Origin: an uncultured Gardnerella sp.
GTDB lineage: Bacteria > Actinomycetota > Actinomycetes > Actinomycetales > Bifidobacteriaceae
Length of the DNA: 64,000 nucleotides
Reading direction: 5' to 3'
Assembly: GCA_947088155.1 (NCBI GenBank)
Contig: CAMUFL010000003.1
Coordinates: 1-64,000 of the forward strand
A model generated the notes under the pieces. The model ran no database searches and had not been told where the DNA came from. It saw only the letters and a list, made by a program, of their open reading frames with translations. The first letter of the stretch is position 1. Every line of letters starts with the position of its first letter. Shown in pieces: positions 33,730-43,509 of the stretch. Both the position numbers and the translations under genes were made by a program.

Positions 33730-36504
33730 ATGAGTATGGCTCACGATGATATCGAGTCAAAAAACGCACAATGGACTCTTTTTGACGATTTTGACGAGCA
33801 AAATGAGACTCATGAAAATACGCAAAAAACAGATACGTGGATTGCTCAACTTCAGCCAACAGACACTGATGCGTTGGCTCTTGGAAACTTGCAGCCAGCG
33901 CAGCTTACTATAGAGCAAGCTGCGAAACTTTGGGCAAAATTGGCAGCTTGGGCACAATCTGATCAAATTGCTTATTACGTAGAAGATTCTCCGACTAGTT
34001 CAGACGCAGCATATGATGCAAGAATGCGAGCGCTAAGCGCTTTAGAAGCTGCCTTCCCAACTTTAGACACACCTCAATCTCCAACACATCGCGTAGGTGG
34101 AACTTTTTCTAACGATTTTACTTCTGTAAAGCATCCGTCTCGAATGATGAGTTTGGATGACGTATTTTCAATTGAAGAATTACATGATTGGTATAACAGC
34201 GTAATTCGCGATTTACAATGGGATGAGTCTAAGCCTCTTCCTATGACTTGCGAAGTAAAAATTGATGGTCTTGCTTTAAATCTTATTTATCGCAACGGTA
34301 CTCTTGAACAAGGTCTTACTAGAGGCGATGGCGTAACTGGCGAGGATATTACATTAAACGTAAGAACGATTGAAGCAATACCAACACAGCTTCATTCTGA
34401 TAATCCTGACGATATTCCTGAGTTCGTGGAAATTCGTGGCGAAGTTTTTATGAAATGGGAAGACTTTAGAAAATTAAATGATGAACAAGAAAATGCTGGA
34501 CGAGTTGCTTTTGCAAACCCTCGTAACGCTGCAGCTGGCTCTTTGCGCCAAAAAGACCCACGAATTACAGCCACGCGTCGATTAAGCTTTTTTGCACACG
34601 GACTAGGTGAGCTTCGTTGGAAAGAAAATACAAGCCATAACAATAGTGAAACAAAATTTAATCAGTCTGACGCATATAAGCTCTATCAACAGTGGGGAAT
34701 ACCTGTTTCTCCGTACACAAGAAAAGTCACAAATTTTTCTGAAATAGAAGAAATGATTGACTATTACGGAAAGCATAGAGCAAATATTTTGCACGCTTTA
34801 GACGGCATAGTTGTAAAAGTTGATGACAGAGCATTACAGCATCAACTAGGAGCTACTTCTAGAGCTCCACGATGGGCTATTGCATACAAGTATCCTCCTG
34901 AAGAAGTTAATACTTATTTGAAGGATATTATTGTCCAGGTTGGAAGAACTGGAAGAGTAACTCCTGTAGCTGTTCTTGAACCTGTTACTGTAGCAGGATC
35001 GACAATTTCTCGCACAACTCTTCATAATGCTTACGAAGTTGAACATAAAGGTGTGCTAATTGGCGATACTGTCGTAGTTCGTAAAGCTGGGGATGTTATT
35101 CCAGAATTAGTCGGACCGGTACTTAAAGCTAGGGAAGGGCGAGAAAATGAACTTAGAAAGTTTGTTATGCCAGAATACTGCCCATCTTGTGGAACTAAGC
35201 TAGCTCCTGCAAAAGAGGGAGATAAAGACATTCGTTGCCCAAATGTAGAAAACTGCCCAGCTCAACTTACAGAACGAATAATTCACTTGGCTTCCAGACA
35301 AGCTTTTGATATTGAAAATTTGGGCGATAACGCTGCGCTAGCTCTTACAAATCCTGAGGATTGCAGACCTACAACTGCAGAAGTTTACTGCCCAGATATG
35401 GATAAAATTATAATTCAGCGAGGCGCAACTCAACAACCATATATACCGTCACCAGATTTAACGCTACCTGAACCACAAACTCCAGTACTTAGAAATGAAG
35501 CTGGATTATTTAGTATTACTGCCGACGATTTGCAAAATGTAATGGTTTGGAAAGAAATTCCTCTTGTTGAAGAGTGGAAAGAAGTTAGTAAAGACGGTAG
35601 CTTTAAAAAGCGTACACGCAAAATAGGCGGATCTGGTCTTTGGCATCAAGTTAGAGCATTTTGGACTCGCACAATCGAAGCAAAGTTATCTACAAATTAC
35701 GAAGCAGAAGGAACTCCCGAAAAAACTACTTCACCAAACGAACAATGGGATCCTCAATATCCTAAATTCCAAGTTCCAATTGACGCTAAAGTGGTACTTT
35801 GGAAAAATAAGCGCATTACTAGAAATGCTAAAACTAGCGACAACGCTAAAGAAACAATAAATGTGCCATGGTATACAAGACCTTCTGAAACTACTCGTAG
35901 TATGCTTGAAGAAATAGCTCAAAAAGGCAAGAATGCAGCACTGTGGCGAGTTTTGGTTGCTTTATCTATTCGTAGACTAGGTCCACCAACTGCACGTCTT
36001 ATAGCGGCAAATTTTGGATCTTTAGACAATATTTCCAAAGCATCTATTGAAGAACTTACACAAATTGATGGAGTTGGTCCTGAAATTGCGCAAGCAGTAT
36101 ACAACTGGTTCCAACAAGCTAAAGACCCTGCTAATTGGCAATTTGAAGTATTAAAATCGTGGCAAGAAGCAGGTGTAGTAGGGAAAGTTGAAGCATCATC
36201 TTTCGCTCAAACATTAGTAGGTAAAACAATAGTTGTTACAGGATCTTTGCAAGGATTTACAAGAGACAGCGCAAAAGAAGCTATAGTCTCAAGAGGCGGC
36301 AAAGCATCAGGATCAGTAAGCAAGAACACATATTGCGTTATTCTAGGCGAAAATGCAGGATCCAAGGCAACTAAAGCGCAAGAACTTGGCATCCCTATGC
36401 TTAACGAACAACAGTTTAATACTCTTTTAAAAACTGGGAACTTAGAAGAAATACTACAAATTGCAAATAATACTGTTCCAAATCTCATTGCTGAGGAATC
36501 ATAA
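33730..36504 (+). CDS. ligA: NAD-dependent DNA ligase LigA
   Basis: 924 aa. Domains in order: Ia and the adenylation domain with the KxDG motif CEVKIDGLAL (Lys about residue 177), an OB-fold, a four-Cys zinc finger (CPSCGTKL then CPNVENCPAQ, about 485-515), helix-hairpin-helix repeats (IDGVGPEIAQAV), and a C-terminal BRCT (about 825-905, TIVVTGSLQGFTRDSAKE). It seals nicks during replication and repair. About 200 extra residues sit between the zinc finger and the hairpin repeats; such long LigA proteins occur in bifidobacteria, whereas the usual length is about 670. Preceded by a strong ribosome-binding site (GGGGG). Confidence 0.97.
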   Translation: MSMAHDDIESKNAQWTLFDDFDEQNETHENTQKTDTWIAQLQPTDTDALALGNLQPAQLTIEQAAKLWAKLAAWAQSDQIAYYVEDSPTSSDAAYDARMRALSALEAAFPTLDTPQSPTHRVGGTFSNDFTSVKHPSRMMSLDDVFSIEELHDWYNSVIRDLQWDESKPLPMTCEVKIDGLALNLIYRNGTLEQGLTRGDGVTGEDITLNVRTIEAIPTQLHSDNPDDIPEFVEIRGEVFMKWEDFRKLNDEQENAGRVAFANPRNAAAGSLRQKDPRITATRRLSFFAHGLGELRWKENTSHNNSETKFNQSDAYKLYQQWGIPVSPYTRKVTNFSEIEEMIDYYGKHRANILHALDGIVVKVDDRALQHQLGATSRAPRWAIAYKYPPEEVNTYLKDIIVQVGRTGRVTPVAVLEPVTVAGSTISRTTLHNAYEVEHKGVLIGDTVVVRKAGDVIPELVGPVLKAREGRENELRKFVMPEYCPSCGTKLAPAKEGDKDIRCPNVENCPAQLTERIIHLASRQAFDIENLGDNAALALTNPEDCRPTTAEVYCPDMDKIIIQRGATQQPYIPSPDLTLPEPQTPVLRNEAGLFSITADDLQNVMVWKEIPLVEEWKEVSKDGSFKKRTRKIGGSGLWHQVRAFWTRTIEAKLSTNYEAEGTPEKTTSPNEQWDPQYPKFQVPIDAKVVLWKNKRITRNAKTSDNAKETINVPWYTRPSETTRSMLEEIAQKGKNAALWRVLVALSIRRLGPPTARLIAANFGSLDNISKASIEELTQIDGVGPEIAQAVYNWFQQAKDPANWQFEVLKSWQEAGVVGKVEASSFAQTLVGKTIVVTGSLQGFTRDSAKEAIVSRGGKASGSVSKNTYCVILGENAGSKATKAQELGIPMLNEQQFNTLLKTGNLEEILQIANNTVPNLIAEES

Positions 36505-36507
36505 CGG

Positions 36508-37635
36508 ATGAATACAAGTGAACTCGAAAAACAAGTTTACGATTTGCTGGGTAGCGTTATTGATCCAGAATTAGGTCGCTCTGTTACCGAATTAAATATG
36601 GTAACCGGAGTGCATGTGATAAAGAAAGCTGAAACCATTGATACAACAAAGTTTGCTTATGATGTAGAGATAAATCTTGAACTTACTGTGCCAAATTGCC
36701 CTCTTGCGGAAGTAATTACAGGACGAGTTCAAGAAGCTATATCTAAATATCCTCAAGCAATACTCATACCGCACGTTAACGCTACTGCAATGAGTAAAAC
36801 TAAATTAGAAAAGTTGGTTGCAGATTTAAAAGCTGAACGCAAAGAAAATCCATTTAATAAAGCTGGCACTCGCACGAGAATTTTTGCTATAGCTTCTGGG
36901 AAAGGCGGAGTTGGAAAATCTTCTATAACTGCTAATTTAGCTGCAACTTTTGCAGCATTAGGTTACGATACTGCAGCTATTGACGCCGATATTTACGGCT
37001 TTTCTTTACCGCGAATGTTTGGAGTTAATTCTCAACCAACAAATTTAAACGGAATGCTTATGCCTGTAGTTGCTTGGGGAGTAAAGCTTATTTCTATTGG
37101 AATGTTTGCTGGAACTGATCGTGCTATTTTGTGGAGAGGACCACGATTACAACGTTCTTTAGAGCAGTTTCTTTCAGATGTTTGGTGGGGCAACCCTGAT
37201 GTTTTACTTCTTGATTTAGCTCCAGGCACAGGAGATATGGCATTAGCTGTAGCGCAATCCTTACCAAACGTAGAGCTTGTTGTAGTAACAACTCCACAGC
37301 CTAGCGCATCAGATGTAGCAGTTAGGTCAGGTCTTATGGCTTTGCAAATTCCTGTAAAAGTTCGCGGAGTTGTTGAGAACATGAGCTGGTTTGAAAATAA
37401 CGGCGAGCGCTTAGAATTATTTGGTTCAGGAGGAGGAAGGAGAGTAAGCGAACAACTTTGTAACGCTCTTGACACTAATGTGCCTCTTTTAGCTCAACTT
37501 CCTTTAGATCCTGCGCTTAGAGAAACTGGTGAAGCAGGGAGACCTGCTGTTCTAACCGAAGATGGAAAATTGGCAGATTCTAATTTAGCTAATACTTTTA
37601 TTCATTTAGCTAAATCTTTAATAAAAAACTCTTAA
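36508..37635 (+). CDS. mrp: Mrp/ApbC iron-sulfur carrier ATPase
   Basis: 375 aa. An N-terminal MIP18/DUF59 domain (residues 1 to about 95) is followed by a P-loop with the deviant Walker A ASGKGGVGKSS (about 128-138) and the NBP35/Mrp segments DADIYGFSLPRMFG and LLDLAPGTGDMALAVAQ. It assembles or transfers Fe-S clusters. It follows ligA by 3 bp. The conserved CxxC of Mrp is not obvious in the C-terminal part. Confidence 0.93.
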   Translation: MNTSELEKQVYDLLGSVIDPELGRSVTELNMVTGVHVIKKAETIDTTKFAYDVEINLELTVPNCPLAEVITGRVQEAISKYPQAILIPHVNATAMSKTKLEKLVADLKAERKENPFNKAGTRTRIFAIASGKGGVGKSSITANLAATFAALGYDTAAIDADIYGFSLPRMFGVNSQPTNLNGMLMPVVAWGVKLISIGMFAGTDRAILWRGPRLQRSLEQFLSDVWWGNPDVLLLDLAPGTGDMALAVAQSLPNVELVVVTTPQPSASDVAVRSGLMALQIPVKVRGVVENMSWFENNGERLELFGSGGGRRVSEQLCNALDTNVPLLAQLPLDPALRETGEAGRPAVLTEDGKLADSNLANTFIHLAKSLIKNS

Positions 37636-37668
37636 AGCAAATAAAGCTTAAAATACAGCCGAAAAAAT

Positions 37669-37706
37669 AAGTATGGGGTTGCTTAAAATCAAGCGACCCC
37701 ATACTT
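37669..37706. terminator. Bidirectional terminator between mrp and the DUF349 gene
   Basis: A 16-bp stem (AAGTATGGGGTTGCTT with AAGCGACCCCATACTT, one G-T pair). T-rich sequence follows on both strands. Confidence 0.88.
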
Positions 37707-37726
37707 TTAGTTAGTTATAAAACTAA

Positions 37727-39097
37727 TTATTTAACAGCGTTCAACCACTGCTCTTTAGTAGCCTTTTCAGCTTCCAACTTAGCTTTACGCTTATTATCGG
37801 TTTCCTTAGCAATAGCAGCGTTAAGCTCTTCTAGTTGTGCTTCCAACTGTAAAGCAAAACTGGACTTACGAGCGTTAGCTTCAGGATCAGCCTCACGCCA
37901 AGCAGCTTCTTCAACAGCCTTAATCTTTTTATCAACGTCGTTTAAGCGAGACTCAATACGACGCATATCTTCACGAGGAACGAAACCAATAGCATCCCAT
38001 TCTTCCTGAATCTGAGACAAAGCCTTACGAGCTTTCTTAGCAGCTTCTTCATTTTCTACTGGCAACAAAGCCTCTGCTTTTACGAGCAAAGCTTCCTTCT
38101 TAGCAAGATTTTCGTGTTCTCCAGCATTAACCTTTTCACGGTCATTTTGACGAGCATGATAGAAAGCATCAGCAGCTTCGCGGAACTTAGCCCACAAAGC
38201 ATCATCGTGCTGGCGGCCAGCATTGCCAGCTTTCTTCCAACGATCCATCAAAGCATTGAACTTCATAGAAGTTTCACGCCAATCTTTTGAATCTTTTAAG
38301 CTTTCAGCTTCTGCAATAATAGCTTCCTTAAGCTGCTTAGCAGTATTACGCACGTGCTCACGTTCTTTAACCCAAGAATTGCGAGCCTGAGAGAATGCAG
38401 AACGAGCCTTTGAAAAACGCTGCCACAAAGCATCGGCATCAGACTTATTCAAGTGAATAGTAGTACGCTGATGCTCCTGCCATTCGTCAAATAAAGCACG
38501 TAGCTTATCGTTTAATTCACGCCAATTAGTAGATTCATTCATTTGCGCTACTAACAATTCTGCACGTTCTACAATATTTGTACGCTCTTTCAAAGCTTTT
38601 TCCAGAGCTTCTTTTCGAGCTTTAGCGATTGCTTCCTTCTTTTCATTACCTTTTGCAGTCAATTCGGCGTGTCGCGCACGTAAAGCAGCAATATCGCCTA
38701 CGGCAGCAGGATTTTCCAATTCAGCTTTCAAAGTATTAAGCGTTTCGTCAATTTCTTTTGCTTTTACATTGGAAGCTTCTAAGCGCTTAGCAAAAAGATC
38801 AAGCTTAATCTTCAAATCAAGATAACGGTGAATATAGAAAGTCAACGCTTCTTCAGGAGTGCCAGTGGAGTATTGACCAACCTCACGCTCAGCACCGTTT
38901 TCAGTAACGTAAACAGTGCCATTTTCATCAACACGGCCAAAAGTTTTTGCGGCTTTAATATCCTCTTCACTATAAGAAATGGTTGGTGCTTGAGCAACAA
39001 CACGAGTCTTATGCGCGAAGCTTGCTGGAGATGGAGCAACTGGCTTTGGCGCGGTAGTAGTTTTAGTAGTTTCTTCAGGTTTAGTCTGTTCGGTCAC
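37727..39097 (-). CDS. DUF349 domain protein, 456 aa
   Basis: Highly charged and almost wholly helical, with repeated DUF349 units (for example LNDKLRALFDEWQEHQRT, WRETSMKFNALMDRWKKAG, LSQIQEEWDAIGFVPR). The Ala/Pro/Thr-rich first ~35 residues are disordered. DUF349 proteins are common in actinobacteria and have no settled biochemical role. It is transcribed divergently from hisS, from a short intergenic stretch (39098-39193). Confidence 0.85.
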   Translation of the reverse strand: MTEQTKPEETTKTTTAPKPVAPSPASFAHKTRVVAQAPTISYSEEDIKAAKTFGRVDENGTVYVTENGAEREVGQYSTGTPEEALTFYIHRYLDLKIKLDLFAKRLEASNVKAKEIDETLNTLKAELENPAAVGDIAALRARHAELTAKGNEKKEAIAKARKEALEKALKERTNIVERAELLVAQMNESTNWRELNDKLRALFDEWQEHQRTTIHLNKSDADALWQRFSKARSAFSQARNSWVKEREHVRNTAKQLKEAIIAEAESLKDSKDWRETSMKFNALMDRWKKAGNAGRQHDDALWAKFREAADAFYHARQNDREKVNAGEHENLAKKEALLVKAEALLPVENEEAAKKARKALSQIQEEWDAIGFVPREDMRRIESRLNDVDKKIKAVEEAAWREADPEANARKSSFALQLEAQLEELNAAIAKETDNKRKAKLEAEKATKEQWLNAVK

Positions 39098-39193
39098 GGG
39101 ACGACTCCTTACAGCAGATGCACGGTAACATTGTTACGAATAAGTATGACGGTAAGCCATGATTTTTCCGCAACACCACCTATTATAGTGGAC

Positions 39194-40594
39194 ATGGTAC
39201 AAGGCTCATCAATATCGGGTTTCCCTGAATGGCTTCCTAGTGAACGCGCTGTTGAACAGCAAGTAATTGACACACTAAGAGAAGTGTTTGAACTCAACGG
39301 TTTTATTGGAATTGAAACGCGTGCAGTAGAACAGGGTTCAAGCTTATTAAAAAAAGGCGAAACCAGTAAAGAAATTTATTTATTATCGCGTTTACAAGAA
39401 GTTGGTCACGAATCCGACACTCCTGTAGAAGAACGCATTGGTTTACATTTCGATTTAACAGTTCCACTCAGCCGTTACGTCGTTGAGCATACTGGTGATT
39501 TGACGTTCCCATTTAAGCGCTGGCAAATGCAAAAAGTTTGGCGAGGGGAGCGTCCACAAGAAGGTCGTTTCCGTGAGTTTGTTCAAGCAGATATCGATGT
39601 CGTAGGAAATGGCGAATTACCTTCACACTACGAAGTTGAACTTCCACTTGTCATGGTTGAAGCTCTTGAGCGTTTACGTAAGTTCGGTCTTCCTAAGGCA
39701 ACTGTTCATGCTAACAATCGAAAGCTTTCTGAAGGTTTTTATCGCGGTATTGGATTAAGCGATATCGAGGGAGTTCTTCGAGAAATCGATAAGCTAGACA
39801 AAATTGGCGCTGAAGAAGTATCCAAGCTTTTGGTAAAAGAATGCGGAGCTACGGCTTCTCAAGCTGATGCATGCTTAGAATTAGCTGAACTTACTGCCGA
39901 AACAGGAGATGAGTTGAAGTCTCGTTTCGACGAATTATGCGATAAGCATAATATTTCTCGAAATGATGATAACGAGTCTTATGTTTTAGCTTCTCAAGGT
40001 GTTGAAACTCTTGCAATGATTGTAGACGAGGCAGCACGTATTCGCCCAGGCGCTGTTGTTGCTGATTTGAAGATTGCTCGTGGACTTGACTACTATACTG
40101 GTTCTGTTTACGAAACTTTCCTTGATAATGCAGCATCTCTTGGTTCAATTTGCTCTGGTGGACGTTACGATAATTTAGTTTCACAGGGCAAGAAGAAGTA
40201 TCCAGGCGTAGGACTTTCAATTGGCATGTCTCGACTGCTTTCTTATATGCTTCACACTGCAGGAGCTACTGTTTCTCGAGTTTCTCCTGCTGCAGTACTT
40301 GTTGCAGTGTGGAATGAAGAAGATCGTCCTGCATGCAATGCTATTGCTAAAACTTTACGAGATCGAGGCATTGCAGCAGATGTTGCTCCTAGCGCAGCAA
40401 AGCTTGGTAAGCAAATAAAATATGCTGACAAGCTCGGCATTCCTTATGTGTGGTTCCCTGCTGATAGCACTGAATCAGAGTCATCTCACGATGAAGTAAA
40501 AAATATTATTACTGGCGAACAGGAAACCGCGGATGCCACGTCTTGGCAACCGGATACTGTTTATGCCCGGCAGACAGTTTCTTGCGCTAAATAA
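39194..40594 (+). CDS. hisS: Histidyl-tRNA synthetase
   Basis: 466 aa from ATG 39194, whose start VQGSSISGFPEWLP matches other actinobacterial HisRS; the open frame extends far upstream over the DUF349 gene. Class II motif 2 region WQMQKVWRGERPQEGRFREF, histidine-specific ARGLDYYTG and motif 3 GVGLSIGMSRLLSY are present, with an anticodon-binding domain at the C-terminus. An in-frame ATG at 39146 is possible, and there is no strong ribosome-binding site for either. Confidence 0.95.
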   Translation: MVQGSSISGFPEWLPSERAVEQQVIDTLREVFELNGFIGIETRAVEQGSSLLKKGETSKEIYLLSRLQEVGHESDTPVEERIGLHFDLTVPLSRYVVEHTGDLTFPFKRWQMQKVWRGERPQEGRFREFVQADIDVVGNGELPSHYEVELPLVMVEALERLRKFGLPKATVHANNRKLSEGFYRGIGLSDIEGVLREIDKLDKIGAEEVSKLLVKECGATASQADACLELAELTAETGDELKSRFDELCDKHNISRNDDNESYVLASQGVETLAMIVDEAARIRPGAVVADLKIARGLDYYTGSVYETFLDNAASLGSICSGGRYDNLVSQGKKKYPGVGLSIGMSRLLSYMLHTAGATVSRVSPAAVLVAVWNEEDRPACNAIAKTLRDRGIAADVAPSAAKLGKQIKYADKLGIPYVWFPADSTESESSHDEVKNIITGEQETADATSWQPDTVYARQTVSCAK

Positions 40595-40685
40595 TGTTCT
40601 TGCAAATTTGCTTGAATATTGTGCGCAAAATCATGTCAATAGAAACAAATGAATATATCAATTAGATTGTAGAGGAAGTGGACTT

Positions 40686-42482
40686 ATGAGCCAGACGGCG
40701 TATCGCACACATCATGCCGTTGAAGTGACTGAAGAATTAGTCGGGCAAAAAGTAACCATCGCTGGTTGGGTTGATCGTCGCCGTGATCATGGTGGAGTCG
40801 CCTTTGTTGATGTCCGTGATAACACAGGCTTAGTGCAAGTTGTTATTTACGATGAAGAAACTGCACGACCATTGCGTAGTGAATTCGTTGTACAAGTGAC
40901 CGGCGAAGTTCGCTTGCGTCCAGATGGCAACGAAAACGATCATTTAGCAACCGGTAAAATTGAGATTGTTGCTCAAACTGTTACTATTCTCGCAAAGTCA
41001 GACGCTTTGCCATTCCAGGTTTCAACAGCTTTGGAAAACGAGTCCGAGAACAAGCTTCCAAGCGAAGATGTTCGTTTGAAGTATCGCTACCTTGATTTGC
41101 GTCGCCCATCTATGCAACGCAATTTGAAGCTTCGCTCTGATATGGCTAAGGCTGCCCGCCATGCTTTGGAAGACATGAACTTTACTGAAGTTGAAACACC
41201 AACTTTCATTAAGTCAACTCCTGAAGGTGCTCGCGACTTCGTTGTTCCAGCACGATTGGTTCCAGGCTCTTGGTACGCACTTCCACAGTCTCCTCAGCTT
41301 CTAAAGCAGTTGCTCATGGTTTCTGGCGTCGAGCGCTACTATCAGCTTGCTCGTTGCTATCGCGACGAAGACTTCCGTGCGGATCGTCAGCCTGAGTTCA
41401 CTCAGCTTGATATGGAAATGAGCTTTGCAAGCCAGGAAGATGTTATGGCTATGGCAGAGCGCGTTATTGCTGCTATTTGGAAGGAAGCTGGTCACGAGAT
41501 TGCTCTTCCTTTGCCTCGTATTACTTGGCAGGAAGCAATGGATAAGTATGGTTCCGATAAGCCTGATTTGCGTTTTGGAAACCCACTTATTGAGTTGACT
41601 GACTACTTTAAGAACACTCCATTCCGCGTGTTCCAAGCTTCATACGTTGGCGCTGTGCTCTTTAAGGGCGGTGCTGCAACTCCTCGCCGTCAGTTTGACG
41701 CTTGGCAGGATTGGGCTAAGCAGCGTGGAGCTAAGGGATTGGCTTACGTTGTGTTTGGTGAAGATGGCGAGTTAAAGGGTCCTGTTGCTAAGAATCTTAG
41801 TGAAGAAGAGCGCGCAGGTCTTAAGGAAGCTGTTGGAGCAGAAGATGGCGATGCAGTGTTCTTCGCAGCAGGCTCCCGCGAGTCTTCGCAGCTTTTGCTC
41901 GGTGCTGTTCGTGTAGAGCTTGCTAGCCGCGCAGGATTGCTTCACCCAGATGAGTTTGCTTTCACTTGGGTTGTTGACTTCCCACTGTTCAAGCGCACTG
42001 ATGATCCAGATGATGACGACGTTGCTGTTGGTCACTCAAAGTGGACTTCTATGCACCATCCATTCACAATGCCATCTGCTGATTGGATCGATAAGTTTGA
42101 TAAAGATCCAGAGCACGCTATGAGCGATTCTTACGATATCGTGTGCAACGGTAACGAAATGGGCGGCGGATCCGTTCGTATTCACCGCGACGATATTCAA
42201 GATCGTGTGCTTAACGTTCTTGGAATCGATAAGGCTGAAGCTGACGAAAAGTTCGGCTTCTTGCTTGAAGCTTTCAAGTATGGTGCTCCACCTCACGCTG
42301 GTATTGCTTTGGGTTGGGATCGTACTGCTGCAATTTTGGCAGGCGCAAGCTCAATCCGCGACGTAATTGCATTCCCTAAGGCTGGCGGCGGTAGGGATCC
42401 TCTAACCGGCGCTCCTGCTCCGATTTCTGACGAGCAGCGTGCTGAAACTGGCGTTGATTACGATCCAGAAGAAAACGAGTAA
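40686..42482 (+). CDS. aspS: Aspartyl-tRNA synthetase
   Basis: 598 aa. An N-terminal OB-fold anticodon domain is followed by class II motifs: YPQSPQLLKQ-type LPQSPQLLKQLLM, CYRDEDFRADRQPEFTQLDME (motif 2) and GIALGWDRTAAIL (motif 3). The bacterial insertion domain is present, giving the normal length. It follows hisS by 91 bp, an arrangement common in bacteria. Confidence 0.97.
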   Translation: MSQTAYRTHHAVEVTEELVGQKVTIAGWVDRRRDHGGVAFVDVRDNTGLVQVVIYDEETARPLRSEFVVQVTGEVRLRPDGNENDHLATGKIEIVAQTVTILAKSDALPFQVSTALENESENKLPSEDVRLKYRYLDLRRPSMQRNLKLRSDMAKAARHALEDMNFTEVETPTFIKSTPEGARDFVVPARLVPGSWYALPQSPQLLKQLLMVSGVERYYQLARCYRDEDFRADRQPEFTQLDMEMSFASQEDVMAMAERVIAAIWKEAGHEIALPLPRITWQEAMDKYGSDKPDLRFGNPLIELTDYFKNTPFRVFQASYVGAVLFKGGAATPRRQFDAWQDWAKQRGAKGLAYVVFGEDGELKGPVAKNLSEEERAGLKEAVGAEDGDAVFFAAGSRESSQLLLGAVRVELASRAGLLHPDEFAFTWVVDFPLFKRTDDPDDDDVAVGHSKWTSMHHPFTMPSADWIDKFDKDPEHAMSDSYDIVCNGNEMGGGSVRIHRDDIQDRVLNVLGIDKAEADEKFGFLLEAFKYGAPPHAGIALGWDRTAAILAGASSIRDVIAFPKAGGGRDPLTGAPAPISDEQRAETGVDYDPEENE

Positions 42483-42513
42483 ATAGAAATACTTGTAAAA
42501 AGTGTTATTGATA

Positions 42514-42558
42514 AGCCGTTGATTGTTGATTTTATGATTACAATTAACGGCTTTTTTG
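42514..42558 (+). terminator. Terminator after aspS
   Basis: AAGCCGTTGATTGT pairs with ACAATTAACGGCTT (one mismatch), followed by a T-run. Confidence 0.88.
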
Positions 42559-42628
42559 TAACGTAAGAGTTACAAAACGTAACGATAGTGATAAATAGCC
42601 GTAACACAGGTTAGCTAAACTTCTTGTT

Positions 42629-43441
42629 ATGGATAAGCAAGTATCAAAGTCAAATCCAAACGCCGAGGATATGACTAATCGCACTATTTCAGTGCAAAAA
42701 GCGGCAAATCCCCTCGTAGAACTAAGTCATGTCGAAAAGCATTACGGAAAACTTCATGTGCTTAAAGACATCAATCTGACTGTTAACAAAGGCGAAGTAC
42801 TAGTTATTATCGGTCCATCTGGTTCTGGTAAATCGACAATGTGTCGCACAATTAACCGTCTCGAAACTATTGATTCAGGTGACATACGTATTGACGGTGA
42901 GCCACTTCCTCAAGAAGGAAAAGAACTTGCAGCTTTGCGAGCAGAAGTTGGTATGGTATTCCAGTCCTTTAATCTTTTCGCTAACAAGACTATTTTGGAA
43001 AATGTTATTCTTGCTCCAATGAAAGTGCGGCATATGGATCAGCAAAGTGCTGAATCTCTTGCTATGGAATTGCTTACTCGAGTCGGAGTTGATAATCAAG
43101 CAAATAAAATGCCTTCACAACTTTCCGGCGGTCAGCAGCAGCGTGTTGCAATTGCTCGAGCTCTTGCTATGCAGCCAAAAGTTATGCTTTTTGATGAACC
43201 TACATCTGCACTAGATCCGGAAATGGTTAATGAAGTTCTTGATGTCATGGTTGAACTTGCAAAAGAAGGCATGACTATGATTTGTGTTACCCACGAAATG
43301 GGATTTGCACGCAAGGCAGCTGACAGAATTGTATTTATGGCAGATGGTCAAATTCTTGAACAAGGCACTCCTGAAGAATTCTTTGAACATCCAAAAACTG
43401 ATCGTGCAAAAGATTTCCTTTCCAAGATTCTTACGCATTAA
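42629..43441 (+). CDS. gluA: Amino acid (glutamate-type) ABC transporter ATP-binding protein
   Basis: 270 aa. Walker A IGPSGSGKST, signature LSGGQQQR, Walker B VMLFDEPTSALD and H-loop CVTHEMGFARKAA, all typical of polar amino acid importers (GlnQ/GluA). The ~25-residue N-terminal extension before LVELSHVEKHYG is unusual but has an ATG at the annotated start. It heads a four-gene transporter cluster. Confidence 0.92.
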   Translation: MDKQVSKSNPNAEDMTNRTISVQKAANPLVELSHVEKHYGKLHVLKDINLTVNKGEVLVIIGPSGSGKSTMCRTINRLETIDSGDIRIDGEPLPQEGKELAALRAEVGMVFQSFNLFANKTILENVILAPMKVRHMDQQSAESLAMELLTRVGVDNQANKMPSQLSGGQQQRVAIARALAMQPKVMLFDEPTSALDPEMVNEVLDVMVELAKEGMTMICVTHEMGFARKAADRIVFMADGQILEQGTPEEFFEHPKTDRAKDFLSKILTH

Positions 43442-43509
43442 TCTGCTTTTTGTTTTATCTTTCAGTAAAATTCTGAAACTTTAAAACAGTTCTTATGAAG
43501 GGAAAAGAT

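Noticed and set aside
38828..39193. N-terminal extension of hisS
   Set aside because: It overlaps the divergent DUF349 gene and does not resemble any HisRS start.
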